A stretch of 64,000 bases of DNA from Paenibacillus glycinis (GTDB lineage Bacteria; Bacillota; Bacilli; Paenibacillales; Paenibacillaceae), in contig NZ_JAAAMV010000011.1 in NCBI RefSeq assembly GCF_009909185.1, positions 1 through 64,000 on the forward strand, written 5' to 3'. Shown in pieces: positions 1-8,833 of this stretch (positions are counted from its first letter, which is position 1; each line of letters starts with the position of its first letter). Made by a program: the position numbers and the translations under genes. The notes beneath the pieces are model-generated. The model saw nothing but the letters and a program-made list of their open reading frames with translations, did no database searches and was not told the DNA's origin.

Positions 1-167
1 CGGCGCTTTCGCGTAGCGCGGCGCTTTCGCGTAGCGCGGCGCTTTCGCGTAGCGCGGCGCTTTCGCGTAGCGCGGCGCTTTCGCGTAGCGCGGCGCTTTC
101 GCGTAGCGCGGCGCTTTCGCGTAGCGCGGCGCTTTCGCGTAGCGCGGCGCTTTCGCGTAGCGCGGCG
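1..167. repeat. 18-bp tandem repeat, nine full copies at window edge
   Basis: Nine identical copies of CGGCGCTTTCGCGTAGCG run from base 1 to 162, followed by a partial copy (CGGCG) to 167. The array continues past the left edge of the window, so total copy number is unknown. Each unit contains the arms GCGCT and AGCGC around a 7-nt loop, so every copy can fold as a small hairpin. The array abuts the stop codon of the LysR gene and has no ribosome site or start codon. Perfect identity between copies suggests recent expansion by slippage. Confidence 0.97.
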
Positions 168-170
168 AGC

Positions 171-1046
171 CTATTCGAACCGGCTCATGATAAAGCCGCG
201 GAACAAATCGGCCGACGGGGACAACGCGCGACCCTTCAGCCAGGCGAGCCCGATCTCGCGCCGGCATATCGGCTCCGTCACGCGGAGCTTCTTGATTTTG
301 CTCGGCGTGATGCCTCTGAAGGACGGGATCAACGTGACGCCGATGCCGGAGGAGACCAGCACCGAGACGGTGGCCACGTCCTCGCCTTCGAAGACGACCT
401 GGGGCACGAAGCCGGCCTGCGCGCAGAATTGGTCCGTGAGCGCGCGCATGCCGTAGCCCTTCTTGAAGCTGATGAACGGGTCCCGCGCCAGCTCCTCCAG
501 CCGCACGGATTCCCGGTCGGCCAGCCGGTGGTTCGCGGGAACGTAGACGAACAGGTCTTCGTCGAGCAGCTTATGCCACTCCAGGTGGTTCCGGTGATCG
601 ATCACCCCCACGATGCTGAGGTCCGCTTCGCTGTCCAGCAGCTGCCTGAAGATCGCGGCGGTCGTGTTCTGGAACAGCTGCAGCTTCACCTGGGGATAGA
701 GTCGATTGAATTCGCTGATGAAGTCCGGCAGGAAGCTGAGCCCGAAGGTCATGACGAACGCGAGGGACACCGTCCCGGTGTACGGATCCTTCAGCTGCTG
801 CAGCTCGTTCACGCCGTCCTGAATTTCCTGCAGCGCTTTCTCGACCCGTTTCAGGAACAGCGTGCCGAACGCGTTGAGCTTCACGGAACGGCCGACGCGG
901 TCGAACAAGGAGACGCTCAGCGTCTCCTCCAGATGGGTGATGGACCGGCTGAGCGCGGGCTGCGAGATCGCCAGCTGCTCCGCCGCCCGGGTGAAATGCT
1001 CGGTCTTGGCGACGACGCGGAAATACTCCAGCTGCTGCCATTCCAC
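171..1046 (-). CDS. LysR-family transcriptional regulator (YybE/GltC-like)
   Basis: This 291-residue protein has the normal LysR length. An N-terminal winged helix-turn-helix (about residues 1-60, with the recognition segment AISQPALSRSI) is followed by a linker helix and a periplasmic-binding-protein-like effector domain (about 90-290). It is divergent from an MFS transporter, 132 bp apart, the same arrangement as Bacillus yybE/yybF. By family rule it should bind the shared intergenic region, act on the MFS gene and repress itself; a near-perfect 20-bp palindrome lies there. The effector is not predictable. The stop codon directly precedes the 18-bp repeat array. Confidence 0.93.
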   Translation of the reverse strand: MEWQQLEYFRVVAKTEHFTRAAEQLAISQPALSRSITHLEETLSVSLFDRVGRSVKLNAFGTLFLKRVEKALQEIQDGVNELQQLKDPYTGTVSLAFVMTFGLSFLPDFISEFNRLYPQVKLQLFQNTTAAIFRQLLDSEADLSIVGVIDHRNHLEWHKLLDEDLFVYVPANHRLADRESVRLEELARDPFISFKKGYGMRALTDQFCAQAGFVPQVVFEGEDVATVSVLVSSGIGVTLIPSFRGITPSKIKKLRVTEPICRREIGLAWLKGRALSPSADLFRGFIMSRFE

Positions 1047-1087
1047 GATTCAAGGCCTCCTTTCGGTCAAATTTGTAACGAAAAGGC

Positions 1088-1107
1088 ATTATTCGTATAC
1101 CAATAAT
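1088..1107. promoter_or_regulatory. Candidate LysR operator palindrome
   Basis: ATTATTCGTATACCAATAAT is an interrupted palindrome with 18 of 20 positions symmetric: ATTATT and AATAAT arms around a GTATAC core. It fits the T-N11-A inverted-repeat form of LysR-type sites and lies in the 132-bp gap between the divergent LysR and MFS genes. The assignment to this LysR protein is inferred from position. Confidence 0.6.
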
Positions 1108-1178
1108 AAATTGGACGTTATGAATTGTCGAGGCGTACACTAAGACTCAATCGAAACACGCCGAAGGGGTCTTGCATC

Positions 1179-2390
1179 ATGCCGCACATCGCCAAAGGAA
1201 GCCAAGCTTACCGCCGTACGCTGCTCAGCATGCTGCTCGGCAGCATCGTGACGTTCGCCGTTCTCTATAGCCCGCAGACGCTGCTCGGGGAGTTCTCCGA
1301 ACGGTTCCATGTCTCGCCGTCCGCGGCCAGCATGGTCATCTCGTTCTCGACCATGAGCCTCGCGGTCTGCATGATGTTCATCTCCGCCTTCTCGAACGCC
1401 TGGGGCAGGAAAAACATCATGGTCGCGTCGTTGTTCGCGACTTCGGTCCTGGCGATCCTCTCGTCCTTCAGCGGCAGCTTCCACCTGCTGCTGGTCCTGC
1501 GCCTGCTGCTCGGCATCAGCTTGTCCGGCTTCCCGGCGATCGCAATGACGTACTTGAACGAGGAGATCGAGCCCGCCAGCATCGGCAAGGTCATGGGCGT
1601 CTACGTCGGGGGCACCGCGATCGGCGGTTTCGTCGGCCGGGTTATCGTCAGCTTGCTCGCGGATTTGTTCGACTGGCATGTCGGCCTGCTGATATTAGGC
1701 TTATGCAGCTTGGTCTGCAGCATCTTCTTCTGGGCGTACCTGCCGAAGTCGCGGCATTTCCGCCCGTCCGGCATCTCGCTCCGGCTGTGGATCGACGGGC
1801 TGAAGGGCGGACTCTCGAACAAACGGCTGCTGCCGCTCTACGCCACCGGCTTCCTGCTGCTCGGCGGCTACGTCACGCTGTTCAACTATATCGGCTACCT
1901 GCTCGCCAAGCCGCCGTACGGCCTCAGCCAATCGGTCATCGGCTGCCTGTTCGTCTTTCAACTGGTCGGGTCCTGGAGCTCGTTCTTCTTCGGCAAACTG
2001 GCCGACCGGCATTCGCGGGCCGGGCTGATCGGCGCGGGCGTCGTCTTGTCGCTGACCGGCGCGGTCTTCACGCTCGCCGGAAGCCTGTCGATGACGATCG
2101 TCGGGCTCGTCCTGTTCGCGTTCGGGTTCTTCGCGGGCCATACCGTGGCGAGCGGATGGGTGGGCAGGATCGCGCCTACGCCGTACAAGGCGTACGCGTC
2201 CTCGCTGTACCTACTGTTCTATTACCTGGGCTCCAGCCTGCTCGGCACGGCAGGCGGCTCGTTCCTGTCGGCTTACGCATGGCCCGGCGTCATCGGCCTG
2301 ATCTGCGCGCTGCTCGTCATGACCGCCATCCTGGCGGCCATGCTTGCCGGTCGGGGACTTCATGCCTACGGAAGGCAGCATCAGCGCTGA
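1179..2390 (+). CDS. MFS transporter, YybF-like
   Basis: A 403-residue integral membrane protein with about 12 hydrophobic segments and the MFS length. The first cytoplasmic loop carries an A-like motif (NAWGRKNIMV, about residues 70-80) and the mid-protein loop another DR-containing turn (GKLADRHSRAG). It belongs to the drug:H+ antiporter-like major facilitators; substrate unknown. The start at 1179 is chosen because GAAGGGG lies 9 bases upstream; an in-frame start at 1125 has no ribosome site. The divergent LysR regulator is the obvious controller. Confidence 0.9.
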   Translation: MPHIAKGSQAYRRTLLSMLLGSIVTFAVLYSPQTLLGEFSERFHVSPSAASMVISFSTMSLAVCMMFISAFSNAWGRKNIMVASLFATSVLAILSSFSGSFHLLLVLRLLLGISLSGFPAIAMTYLNEEIEPASIGKVMGVYVGGTAIGGFVGRVIVSLLADLFDWHVGLLILGLCSLVCSIFFWAYLPKSRHFRPSGISLRLWIDGLKGGLSNKRLLPLYATGFLLLGGYVTLFNYIGYLLAKPPYGLSQSVIGCLFVFQLVGSWSSFFFGKLADRHSRAGLIGAGVVLSLTGAVFTLAGSLSMTIVGLVLFAFGFFAGHTVASGWVGRIAPTPYKAYASSLYLLFYYLGSSLLGTAGGSFLSAYAWPGVIGLICALLVMTAILAAMLAGRGLHAYGRQHQR

Positions 2391-2421
2391 TTCGGAGTCG
2401 CGGCCTGGTACCGGATACCCG

Positions 2422-2450
2422 TTGCCAAACGGCCGCGCCAACGATACACT
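2422..2450 (+). promoter_or_regulatory. Sigma-A promoter of the leader ORF / UMP kinase unit
   Basis: TTGCCA (2422-2427) and TACACT (2445-2450) are separated by exactly 17 bp. This is the only good promoter between the MFS stop and the terminator at 2550. It predicts a transcript start near 2457, giving a leader of about 140 nt before the kinase. Confidence 0.6.
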
Positions 2451-2485
2451 AAGGAACGGCACGGCATTCAAAAGGAGGCGAAACG

Positions 2486-2557
2486 ATGAGGCGGATACGG
2501 AAACGCTCCAACAGGCTATCCCATGCGTCTTCATATTTTCGTCTTTCGAAACACTAA
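2486..2557 (+). CDS. 23-codon leader peptide ORF, Arg-rich
   Basis: ATG at 2486 follows an excellent ribosome site (AAAGGAGG, 7-nt spacer). The ORF encodes 23 residues starting MRRIRKRSNR, with six arginines and two lysines, and ends with TAA at 2555-2557. That stop codon lies inside the 5' arm (2550-2561) of the intrinsic terminator ahead of the UMP-kinase gene. This geometry is typical of translation-dependent attenuation: a ribosome reaching the stop would mask the 5' arm. It is too short to search by homology; reality rests on the ribosome site and its position. Confidence 0.6.
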   Translation: MRRIRKRSNRLSHASSYFRLSKH

Positions 2558-2585
2558 AGCATTCATTGCTTTAGTGTTTTTATTT
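2550..2585 (+). terminator. Intrinsic terminator in UMP-kinase leader (attenuator)
   Basis: Perfect 12-bp stem AACACTAAAGCA / TGCTTTAGTGTT (2550-2561 and 2567-2578) with a 5-nt loop, followed by a T-rich tail. Only about 13 nt separate the tail from the kinase start, so no promoter fits between. The kinase can therefore only be expressed by reading through this hairpin, unless the terminator is purely the end of an upstream transcript and a weak internal promoter exists. Confidence 0.85.
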
Positions 2586-2597
2586 TATTCGGAGGTG

Positions 2598-3341
2598 TTG
2601 AAGCTGACCAGGTACAGAAGGGTGCTCATCAAACTTAGCGGCGGCGCGGTCGCCGGCCGTTCGGAATTCGGGTTCGAGCCGGAGCGGCTGGAGCATATCG
2701 CGAGCGAAATCATGTCCGTCATCGATCTCGGCGTCGAGGTCTCGGTCGTGATCGGCGGCGGCAACATCTTCCGCGGCAACATGGCGGAGACGTGGGGCAT
2801 CGAGCGGGCGGAAGCCGACAACATCGGCACGCTCGCCACGGTCATCAACAGCCTGATGCTCCGCGGCGTGCTGAAAGCGCGGACGGACAGGGAAATCCGC
2901 GTCATGACGGCCATTCCGGCCACTTCCGTCGCCGAGCCGTATATCCGGCTGCGGGCCATTCACCACCTGGAGAAGGGCTACGTCGTCATCTTCGCCGGCG
3001 GCAACGGGCAGCCGTACGTGACGACCGATTATCCTTCGGTGCAGCGGGCGATCGAAGTGAACTGCGATGCGCTCCTCGTCGCCAAGCAGGGCGTCGACGG
3101 CGTATTCAATGCCGACCCGAAGCGGGACGGCAGCGCGCGGAAATTCAAAGCCATGCATTACAACGATGTCCTGCAGCGCGATTTGCTGGTCATGGACCAG
3201 TCGGCGTTCATCTTGGCGAGAGATTACAAGCTGCCGATGCACGTATTCAATTTCGACCGGCCGGGCTCGATGAGAGAGATTTGCCAGGGCATCGATCACG
3301 GCACGATCATAAGCGGCGATTCGGTCCTGGAACTGGACTGA
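2598..3341 (+). CDS. pyrH: UMP kinase (uridylate kinase) paralogue
   Basis: About 245 residues of the amino-acid-kinase fold that phosphorylate UMP with ATP in pyrimidine nucleotide synthesis. Visible motifs: KLSGG near the N-terminus (family usually KLSGE), GGGNIFRG near residue 53, the NIGTLATVINSL UMP-site helix, TAIPATSVAEPYIR, FAGGNGQPYVTTD and DGVFNADPK. There is no tsf or frr beside it, so it is probably a second copy. Start choice is uncertain: GGAGG (2591-2595) sits only 2 nt before TTG 2598 but 8 nt before CTG 2604, which may be the true non-AUG start; ATG 2523 would read through the terminator hairpin and add a hydrophobic extension. Confidence 0.85.
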   Translation: MKLTRYRRVLIKLSGGAVAGRSEFGFEPERLEHIASEIMSVIDLGVEVSVVIGGGNIFRGNMAETWGIERAEADNIGTLATVINSLMLRGVLKARTDREIRVMTAIPATSVAEPYIRLRAIHHLEKGYVVIFAGGNGQPYVTTDYPSVQRAIEVNCDALLVAKQGVDGVFNADPKRDGSARKFKAMHYNDVLQRDLLVMDQSAFILARDYKLPMHVFNFDRPGSMREICQGIDHGTIISGDSVLELD

Positions 3342-3398
3342 GCCGGGAGTTTCCATCCATCGCGGGGCGCCTTCGCGTCTCGCGGATCATCGCGCGGG

Positions 3399-3422
3399 GC
3401 ACCCGATTTCGGGTGCTTTTTT
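3399..3422 (+). terminator. Terminator after UMP kinase
   Basis: GCACCCG / CGGGTGC stem with a 4-nt loop followed by a run of six T, 58 bp after the kinase stop. Confidence 0.85.
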
Positions 3423-3631
3423 CATTGGTTTCCGGCCGGGATAGGTCTCTCGGCCCTTGGTTATTCGACATGCGGCTTCTACTGTTCGCGCGCGATCCCG
3501 CATTCGTGCCGAATACCGTTCGCTTACGAATGATCTTTGTCAAGATTTAATTTTTTTTGCAAGAGGAAATTCGCCTTTATTGTAGAACTTTGTATGTTAT
3601 CGGTAATTTAGCTTGATCCGGGAGCGGGGGC

Positions 3632-6436
3632 TTGAAGGTGTATAAAGAGCAAATGAGATATTCGCGCCTAGCGCATCTGACCAAATTGATCAATACCAAG
3701 CTGGAATTGCGAGAAGTCCTGGAGCATGTGACTACCGCGATCTCCGAAGAAATCGTCCAATGTAATTCCGTGGGCATATATTTGCCGCAGGAGGATGGGA
3801 CCTTCAGGGGATACGTCGGCAAGCCGCAGGTGATCAACGGATTGACGCTGGACATGCACGTCATCGACCTGGAAGCGGATCTGCTCGCGAAAGAAGTCAT
3901 CGAAACCAAGAAGGCCGTGTACATCCCGGATACCTCGAAAGACTCCAGACCCGACCCCAGAGCCGTGGAAGGCTTCCAAATCAAGTCGCTGCTGGTGTTA
4001 CCGATCTCGTTCGAACAGGAATTGTTCGGCGTGGTGTTTCTCTTCGATTATGGCATCCCGATGAACCTGACGGAGTCCGAAATCCAGACGGTCGAGGCCT
4101 ACGTCAACATGGCGGCCGTCGCGATACAGAATGCACGAAACTTGACGCATAAAGAGAACCTCATCGCAGAGAAACAACTGCTGCTCGACGTGACAAGCGA
4201 TTTGGCCATGTGCTCCACGATGCAGGAGAGCCTCGACAGCTGCTTCTTCTACCTCGGGAAGGTACTGGGCAATTACAATATCGGCGTTCATCTGCTGGAC
4301 CCCATCACGGAGAGCAAAATCAAGCCGGCCAAGCTGAGCAAGGACAGCGATTGGACGGAAGAAGATTGGATGCGCACGCACAGCAAAATCCGGATCGACG
4401 AGAGCAACGACGGCGTGTTTCAAGAGGTGATCCGCACGAAAAAGGCCGTCCTGATCCCGGACGTGTTCGCGGACGAACGGCCGAACCACGACCTGTGCCG
4501 GAACTTCGGCATCCGGAGCATCTTCATGCTGCCGCTCGTGTCCATGGGCGAGGTGCTGGGCGTGATCCCGGTCGTCCAGCTGGACGAGGGCAATCTGCAT
4601 TACTCCGTCGCCAAGATGGAGCTCGCGCAGTCGATCGTGGACGCCACGGCCTCGACCTTGTCGAACCTGCTCTACATGGAGAAACAGGAGAACATCATCG
4701 AAGAGCGGACCTCGGAGATCACGGTCAAGAATCGGGAGCTGGAGCGCGTCGTGGCCGAGCTGCAGCAGCTCAGCAGGGAGAAGGAGCTGATCCTGAATTC
4801 GGCGGGCGAGGGCATCTTCGGATTGGATCTCGACCGGAATATCACGTTCTGCAATCCGGCCGCGGCTTCCATGCTGGGCTACGAGTCGAAGAACGAATTG
4901 ATCGGACTGCCGTCCAGCATTATCTTCCACGGATTGCATGGCAGAAATGAAAGCGCAAGCTACGCGGCGGCGGCGGCCGAAGGGAACTGGGACAACTACG
5001 GGCAGGACGAGCGGTTCTACCGTCATGACGGCTCCAGCTTTCCCGTCGAGTTCGTCATCTCTTCCATCCGGGAAGGCGACGAGATCGTCGGCGACGTCGT
5101 CACCTTCAAGGACATCACGCAGCGGAAGCAGATGGAGGCCGAGATCAAGTACCACGCGTATTTCGACAGCGTGACCGATCTGCCGAACCGCGTGCTGCTG
5201 AAGGACAGGCTCAACCAAGGGCTCATGCAGGCGCAGATCAACGGCGAGAAGCTCGCCGTGCTTTACTTGGATCTCGACCGCTTCAAGTTCATCAACGATT
5301 CGCTCGGGCACAGCTTCGGCGATCTGCTGCTGCGCGACGTCGCCAAGCGGCTCAGCCAGTGCGTGCCGCTCGGCGCGACCGTATCGCGGCAGGGCGGAGA
5401 CGAATTCACGATCTACCTGCCCAACATCAAGAACGAGACCGAAGTGCTGAAGGTCGTGCAGCTCGTGGTCGATTCGCTCAGGGATCCGTTCCAGCTCATG
5501 GAGAACGAGATCTACATCAAGGCGAGCATCGGCATCAGCCTGTATCCCGATAACGGCGACACGACCGACACGCTCATCAAGAACGCGGACACCGCGATGT
5601 ACAAGTCCAAGGAAATCTCGGGCAACAGCTATCATTTCTTCAGCGAGGGCATGGACACCCGCACCTTCGAGAGCGTGAAGCTCGAGAACGCGCTGTACCG
5701 GGCGCTGGAGCTGAACGAGCTCGAGCTCTACTATCAGCCGCAGATCAACCACAAGACGAATTCGCTCGTCGGCGTGGAGGCGCTGCTGCGCTGGAATCAT
5801 CCGAAGCGCGGCATGATCGGGCCGGACCAGTTCATTCCGATCGCGGAGGAGACCGCGCTTATCGTGCCGATCGGCGAATGGGTGCTGAAGGAAGCGTGCA
5901 AGCAGCTCAAGGCTTGGCAGCGGCAGGGCTATCCGACGTTCAGCATGTCGGTCAACCTGTCGGCCCGCCAGTTCGAGCAGAACAATTTGTTCGCCATGGT
6001 CAAGAACGCGCTGGAGGAAGCCGACCTGTGCCCGGATTTCCTGCATCTGGAGCTGACGGAGAACCTGATCATCAAGAACAGGGACCTCACGTTCGAGACG
6101 ATGAAAGAGCTTAAGGGGCTTGGCATCCAGATCGCCATCGACGATTTCGGAACGGGCTATTCGTCGCTCGGGTATCTGAAAAGCCTGCCGATCGATACGC
6201 TCAAGATCGACAAGTCGTTCCTGCAGGACATTACGAAGGACGACGATAACGCGGCGATCATCAACACCATCATCACGCTCGCGCAGAATTTGAACCTAAG
6301 CGTCATCGCCGAGGGCGTCGAGACGCGGCAGCATGTCGACTTCCTGTCGGCCCGCGACTGTTTCCTGATGCAGGGCTATTACTTCAGCCGGCCCATGAAG
6401 GCGGAGGACCTGGAGAAGAAGTTTTTGATCCAATAA
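3632..6436 (+). CDS. GAF-GAF-PAS-GGDEF-EAL c-di-GMP signalling protein
   Basis: A 934-residue cytoplasmic protein with no membrane segment. Order: GAF domain (about 20-165), second GAF (about 185-345), short coiled coil, PAS (about 380-500, ending in a DITQRK hinge), GGDEF (about 505-670, intact GGDEF at 588-592) and EAL (about 690-934). The EAL half keeps [36 protein letters not shown] and AEGVET, so both diguanylate cyclase and phosphodiesterase chemistry look possible. Three stacked sensors suggest ligand-controlled switching. Start is TTG 3632 after GGAG; no partner gene is in the operon, and the next gene is 74 bp on. Confidence 0.93.
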   Translation: MKVYKEQMRYSRLAHLTKLINTKLELREVLEHVTTAISEEIVQCNSVGIYLPQEDGTFRGYVGKPQVINGLTLDMHVIDLEADLLAKEVIETKKAVYIPDTSKDSRPDPRAVEGFQIKSLLVLPISFEQELFGVVFLFDYGIPMNLTESEIQTVEAYVNMAAVAIQNARNLTHKENLIAEKQLLLDVTSDLAMCSTMQESLDSCFFYLGKVLGNYNIGVHLLDPITESKIKPAKLSKDSDWTEEDWMRTHSKIRIDESNDGVFQEVIRTKKAVLIPDVFADERPNHDLCRNFGIRSIFMLPLVSMGEVLGVIPVVQLDEGNLHYSVAKMELAQSIVDATASTLSNLLYMEKQENIIEERTSEITVKNRELERVVAELQQLSREKELILNSAGEGIFGLDLDRNITFCNPAAASMLGYESKNELIGLPSSIIFHGLHGRNESASYAAAAAEGNWDNYGQDERFYRHDGSSFPVEFVISSIREGDEIVGDVVTFKDITQRKQMEAEIKYHAYFDSVTDLPNRVLLKDRLNQGLMQAQINGEKLAVLYLDLDRFKFINDSLGHSFGDLLLRDVAKRLSQCVPLGATVSRQGGDEFTIYLPNIKNETEVLKVVQLVVDSLRDPFQLMENEIYIKASIGISLYPDNGDTTDTLIKNADTAMYKSKEISGNSYHFFSEGMDTRTFESVKLENALYRALELNELELYYQPQINHKTNSLVGVEALLRWNHPKRGMIGPDQFIPIAEETALIVPIGEWVLKEACKQLKAWQRQGYPTFSMSVNLSARQFEQNNLFAMVKNALEEADLCPDFLHLELTENLIIKNRDLTFETMKELKGLGIQIAIDDFGTGYSSLGYLKSLPIDTLKIDKSFLQDITKDDDNAAIINTIITLAQNLNLSVIAEGVETRQHVDFLSARDCFLMQGYYFSRPMKAEDLEKKFLIQ

Positions 6437-6510
6437 CGGCTTTCGGGCAGGGCAGCGTGATTTTAATGGCAGCTCGGATAGCTGCGATTTTAGATTTGGG
6501 GGGATTGGCG

Positions 6511-8154
6511 ATGAAAGCAGCTCGCGCGGTATTGGAATTTTTGAAGAAAAACGGCGTCAAACATCTATTCGGCATCCCGGCAGGGTCGGTCAACGCGTTT
6601 TTCGATGCCTTGTACGACATGCCGGAGATCGAGCCGGTCGTGGCCAAGCATGAAGGCGCGGCATCGTATATGGCGGCGGCCTATGCCAAGTATGCCGGCA
6701 GCCTGAGCGTGGCCATCGGCTGCAGCGGCCCGGGGGCGACGAACCTCGCGACGGGCGCGGCCAACGCGATGCGCGAGCATCTGCCCGTCTTGTTCCTGAC
6801 CGGCGCCGTGCCCGTCGGCACGATGGGGCTGAACGCGTCGCAAGAGCTGGACGTCGCGCCGGTGTTCCGGCCCGTCACGAAATACAGCGTCCTCGTGAAG
6901 GACGCCAAGGACGTGCTGCCCGAGGTCGTTAAAGCCTGCCGGATCGCCGTCTCCGGCGTACCCGGTCCGGTCCATGTCGCGATTCCGATCGACGTGCAGC
7001 ACGCCGAGGTCGGCAACGCGGACATTCCGGCGCTGCCGCAGCGCAAGCCGATGATTCCGGATCTGGAGACGATCCAATCGGCGGCCAAAGCGCTGATGGA
7101 GTACGAGGACGGCTGCATTTTGGTCGGGCAGGGCGTCAGAGGGTCCGTCGAGTCCCTCATCGAGCTCGCGGAAATCCTGAACTGGCCGATCGTCGCGACG
7201 CCGCAGGCCAAGGGTTATATTCCGGAGGATCATCCGCTGTTCGTCGGCGTGTTCGGCTTTGCCGGGCACGAGGCGGCCTCGACCCTGATCGCCGAAGGCG
7301 CGCGTCAATCGCTGCTCGTCGTCGGTTCGAGCCTGGGCGAGACCGCGACGAACAACTACAACGCGAATTTGAACAAAGGCCGGTTCACGGTGCAGCTCGA
7401 CTTTGACCAAACGGTGTTCGACCGCAAATACAAAATCGATATTCCGGTGCTCGGCGATATTCATTTGAGCCTGCTGATGCTGATCGAGGAGCTGCGGGTG
7501 CTGGGCTTGTCACGGGGGACGTCGAATTTGATTTACGGGGACGCGCGGCCGTCCGTCAAGGACGAAGGGGAATACAACACGGCGAACGTGCTGCGGAGCT
7601 TGCAAAGCCACCTGCCGACCGATACGCGCTATACCGTCGATATCGGCGAGTTCATGTCGTACGTCATTCATCACATGCAGGTGCTGGACACGGATTCCTT
7701 CAACATCAACGTCCATTTCGGCGCGATGGGAAGCGGAATCAGCTCGGCGATCGGCTCCAAGCTGGCCGAGCCCGAACGCCCGGTCGTCAGCATCACGGGC
7801 GACGGCTGCTTCTTCATGCACGGCATGGAAATTTTGACGGCCAAGGAATACGGGCTGCCGATCCTGTTCGTGATCGTCAACAACGCCCGGCTGGGCATGG
7901 TCTACCACGGCCATTCGCTGCAGTTCAAGCGCGCCCACGCCTCCTTCGAGCAGGAGCCCGTCGACATCTCGCAAATGGCCGCGGCCATGGGCATTCCGAG
8001 CTATCGGGTGAACGGGATGGACGACATCCGGGAGGATGCCATCCAAGGCTTGCTCCGTTCGAAGGGACCGGCCGTGCTGGAAATCGCGCTCAAGGACAAC
8101 AACACGCCGCCGATGGGCGATCGCGTGAAGTTCCTGTCGTCGTTCGGCAAATAA
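6511..8154 (+). CDS. ThDP-dependent enzyme, acetolactate synthase/pyruvate oxidase type
   Basis: A 547-residue member of the acetohydroxyacid synthase-like thiamine-diphosphate family. The catalytic glutamate is E48 (VAKHEGAAS). The GDG...NN cofactor motif begins at residue 430 (GDGCFFMHG... to VIVNNARLGM). The central domain (about 190-330) is the usual nucleotide-type Rossmann domain. There is no neighbouring small regulatory subunit or ilv gene, so a biosynthetic role in branched-chain amino acids is not supported; a decarboxylase or carboligase of unknown substrate fits better. Start 6511 has GGGGGGA 8 nt upstream; an in-frame ATG at 6457 lacks a ribosome site. Confidence 0.85.
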   Translation: MKAARAVLEFLKKNGVKHLFGIPAGSVNAFFDALYDMPEIEPVVAKHEGAASYMAAAYAKYAGSLSVAIGCSGPGATNLATGAANAMREHLPVLFLTGAVPVGTMGLNASQELDVAPVFRPVTKYSVLVKDAKDVLPEVVKACRIAVSGVPGPVHVAIPIDVQHAEVGNADIPALPQRKPMIPDLETIQSAAKALMEYEDGCILVGQGVRGSVESLIELAEILNWPIVATPQAKGYIPEDHPLFVGVFGFAGHEAASTLIAEGARQSLLVVGSSLGETATNNYNANLNKGRFTVQLDFDQTVFDRKYKIDIPVLGDIHLSLLMLIEELRVLGLSRGTSNLIYGDARPSVKDEGEYNTANVLRSLQSHLPTDTRYTVDIGEFMSYVIHHMQVLDTDSFNINVHFGAMGSGISSAIGSKLAEPERPVVSITGDGCFFMHGMEILTAKEYGLPILFVIVNNARLGMVYHGHSLQFKRAHASFEQEPVDISQMAAAMGIPSYRVNGMDDIREDAIQGLLRSKGPAVLEIALKDNNTPPMGDRVKFLSSFGK

Positions 8155-8167
8155 ACGGCCGCCCGTC

Positions 8168-8737
8168 TTACGCGCTCGCGTAGGACGCGCGAATCGCGTT
8201 CATCAGCGTCATGATGGTCTGGCCTTTGAAAGCGTCGGGAACGGCCTGGCCGGCCGGATCCGCGTACGTGCAGCCGGCCGGTCCTTCGTCGGCATACCCC
8301 AGTCGGGTGAGCGCCTCCGCCAATTCCGGCGGCAGCGCGCGCGACCCGGTGAGGTCCGCGAGATAGCCCGTCGGATAGATCTTCACGTCCACGTCCCCGT
8401 CGCCGGTGTACACCACGAACAAGTCGTCGTCCGCCTGCAGCATCCATTGTCCCTTCGAGAAAAGGGAGATGCGCTTGCCTTCCAGGGCGGACAAAGCATC
8501 CAGATTGATCCCGAACGCCGCGTTGATCATCCCGCGCAGCTCGCTTCCCGCCGCGCGTCCGCCGCGCTCGCCGAGAAACGCGTCGATGGCCGCCAGCGGT
8601 TCGGGGGTGCCGGGCGCCATGGGCGCGGATGCCAGATCGCAGCCGAAGAGCTCGCGGATCATCGCGATGACCTCCGCGCCGCCGAGCGCGCCTTTCTCTT
8701 CGATGAGCTTGTCCATCGTTTCTGCTTTCGTCATCAT
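8168..8737 (-). CDS. Hypothetical protein
   Basis: A 189-residue soluble, acidic protein that I do not recognise. It contains a central segment rich in beta-type residues (LFSKGQWMLQADDDLFVVYTGDGDVDVKIYP is its core, read from about 95 to 125), and no signal peptide or membrane helix. The start at the first of two ATG codons is set by GGAGG 9 nt upstream. It is convergent with the ThDP enzyme (13-bp gap) and has its own good promoter with a dyad at the start point, so it is probably a regulated single-gene unit. Confidence 0.7.
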   Translation of the reverse strand: MMTKAETMDKLIEEKGALGGAEVIAMIRELFGCDLASAPMAPGTPEPLAAIDAFLGERGGRAAGSELRGMINAAFGINLDALSALEGKRISLFSKGQWMLQADDDLFVVYTGDGDVDVKIYPTGYLADLTGSRALPPELAEALTRLGYADEGPAGCTYADPAGQAVPDAFKGQTIMTLMNAIRASYASA

Positions 8738-8761
8738 TCGCCAAAACCTCCGTCGATTGTC

Positions 8762-8811
8762 ATAGCATCGCATGCTATCTACATAGTAAACGGTTTGGCG
8801 CTTCAATCCAA
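8762..8811 (-). promoter_or_regulatory. Promoter with start-site dyad for the hypothetical gene
   Basis: On the minus strand, TTGGAT (8806-8811) and TACTAT (8783-8788) are 17 bp apart. Just downstream lies a perfect 7-3-7 dyad, ATAGCAT-CGC-ATGCTAT (8762-8778), centred close to the predicted transcription start. Such a position is typical of a repressor operator; the repressor is unknown. Confidence 0.55.
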
Positions 8812-8833
8812 TCGTTTCCAGTCAAAATGACGA

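Noticed and set aside
1..167. Repeat protein encoded by the 18-bp array
   Set aside because: Several frames are open, but there is no start or ribosome site within the window and the LysR stop codon lies outside it; left as unassigned DNA repeat.
3998..6046. 682-codon minus-strand frame opposite the GGDEF-EAL gene
   Set aside because: A shadow frame created by high GC at third positions; the plus strand encodes complete domains throughout.
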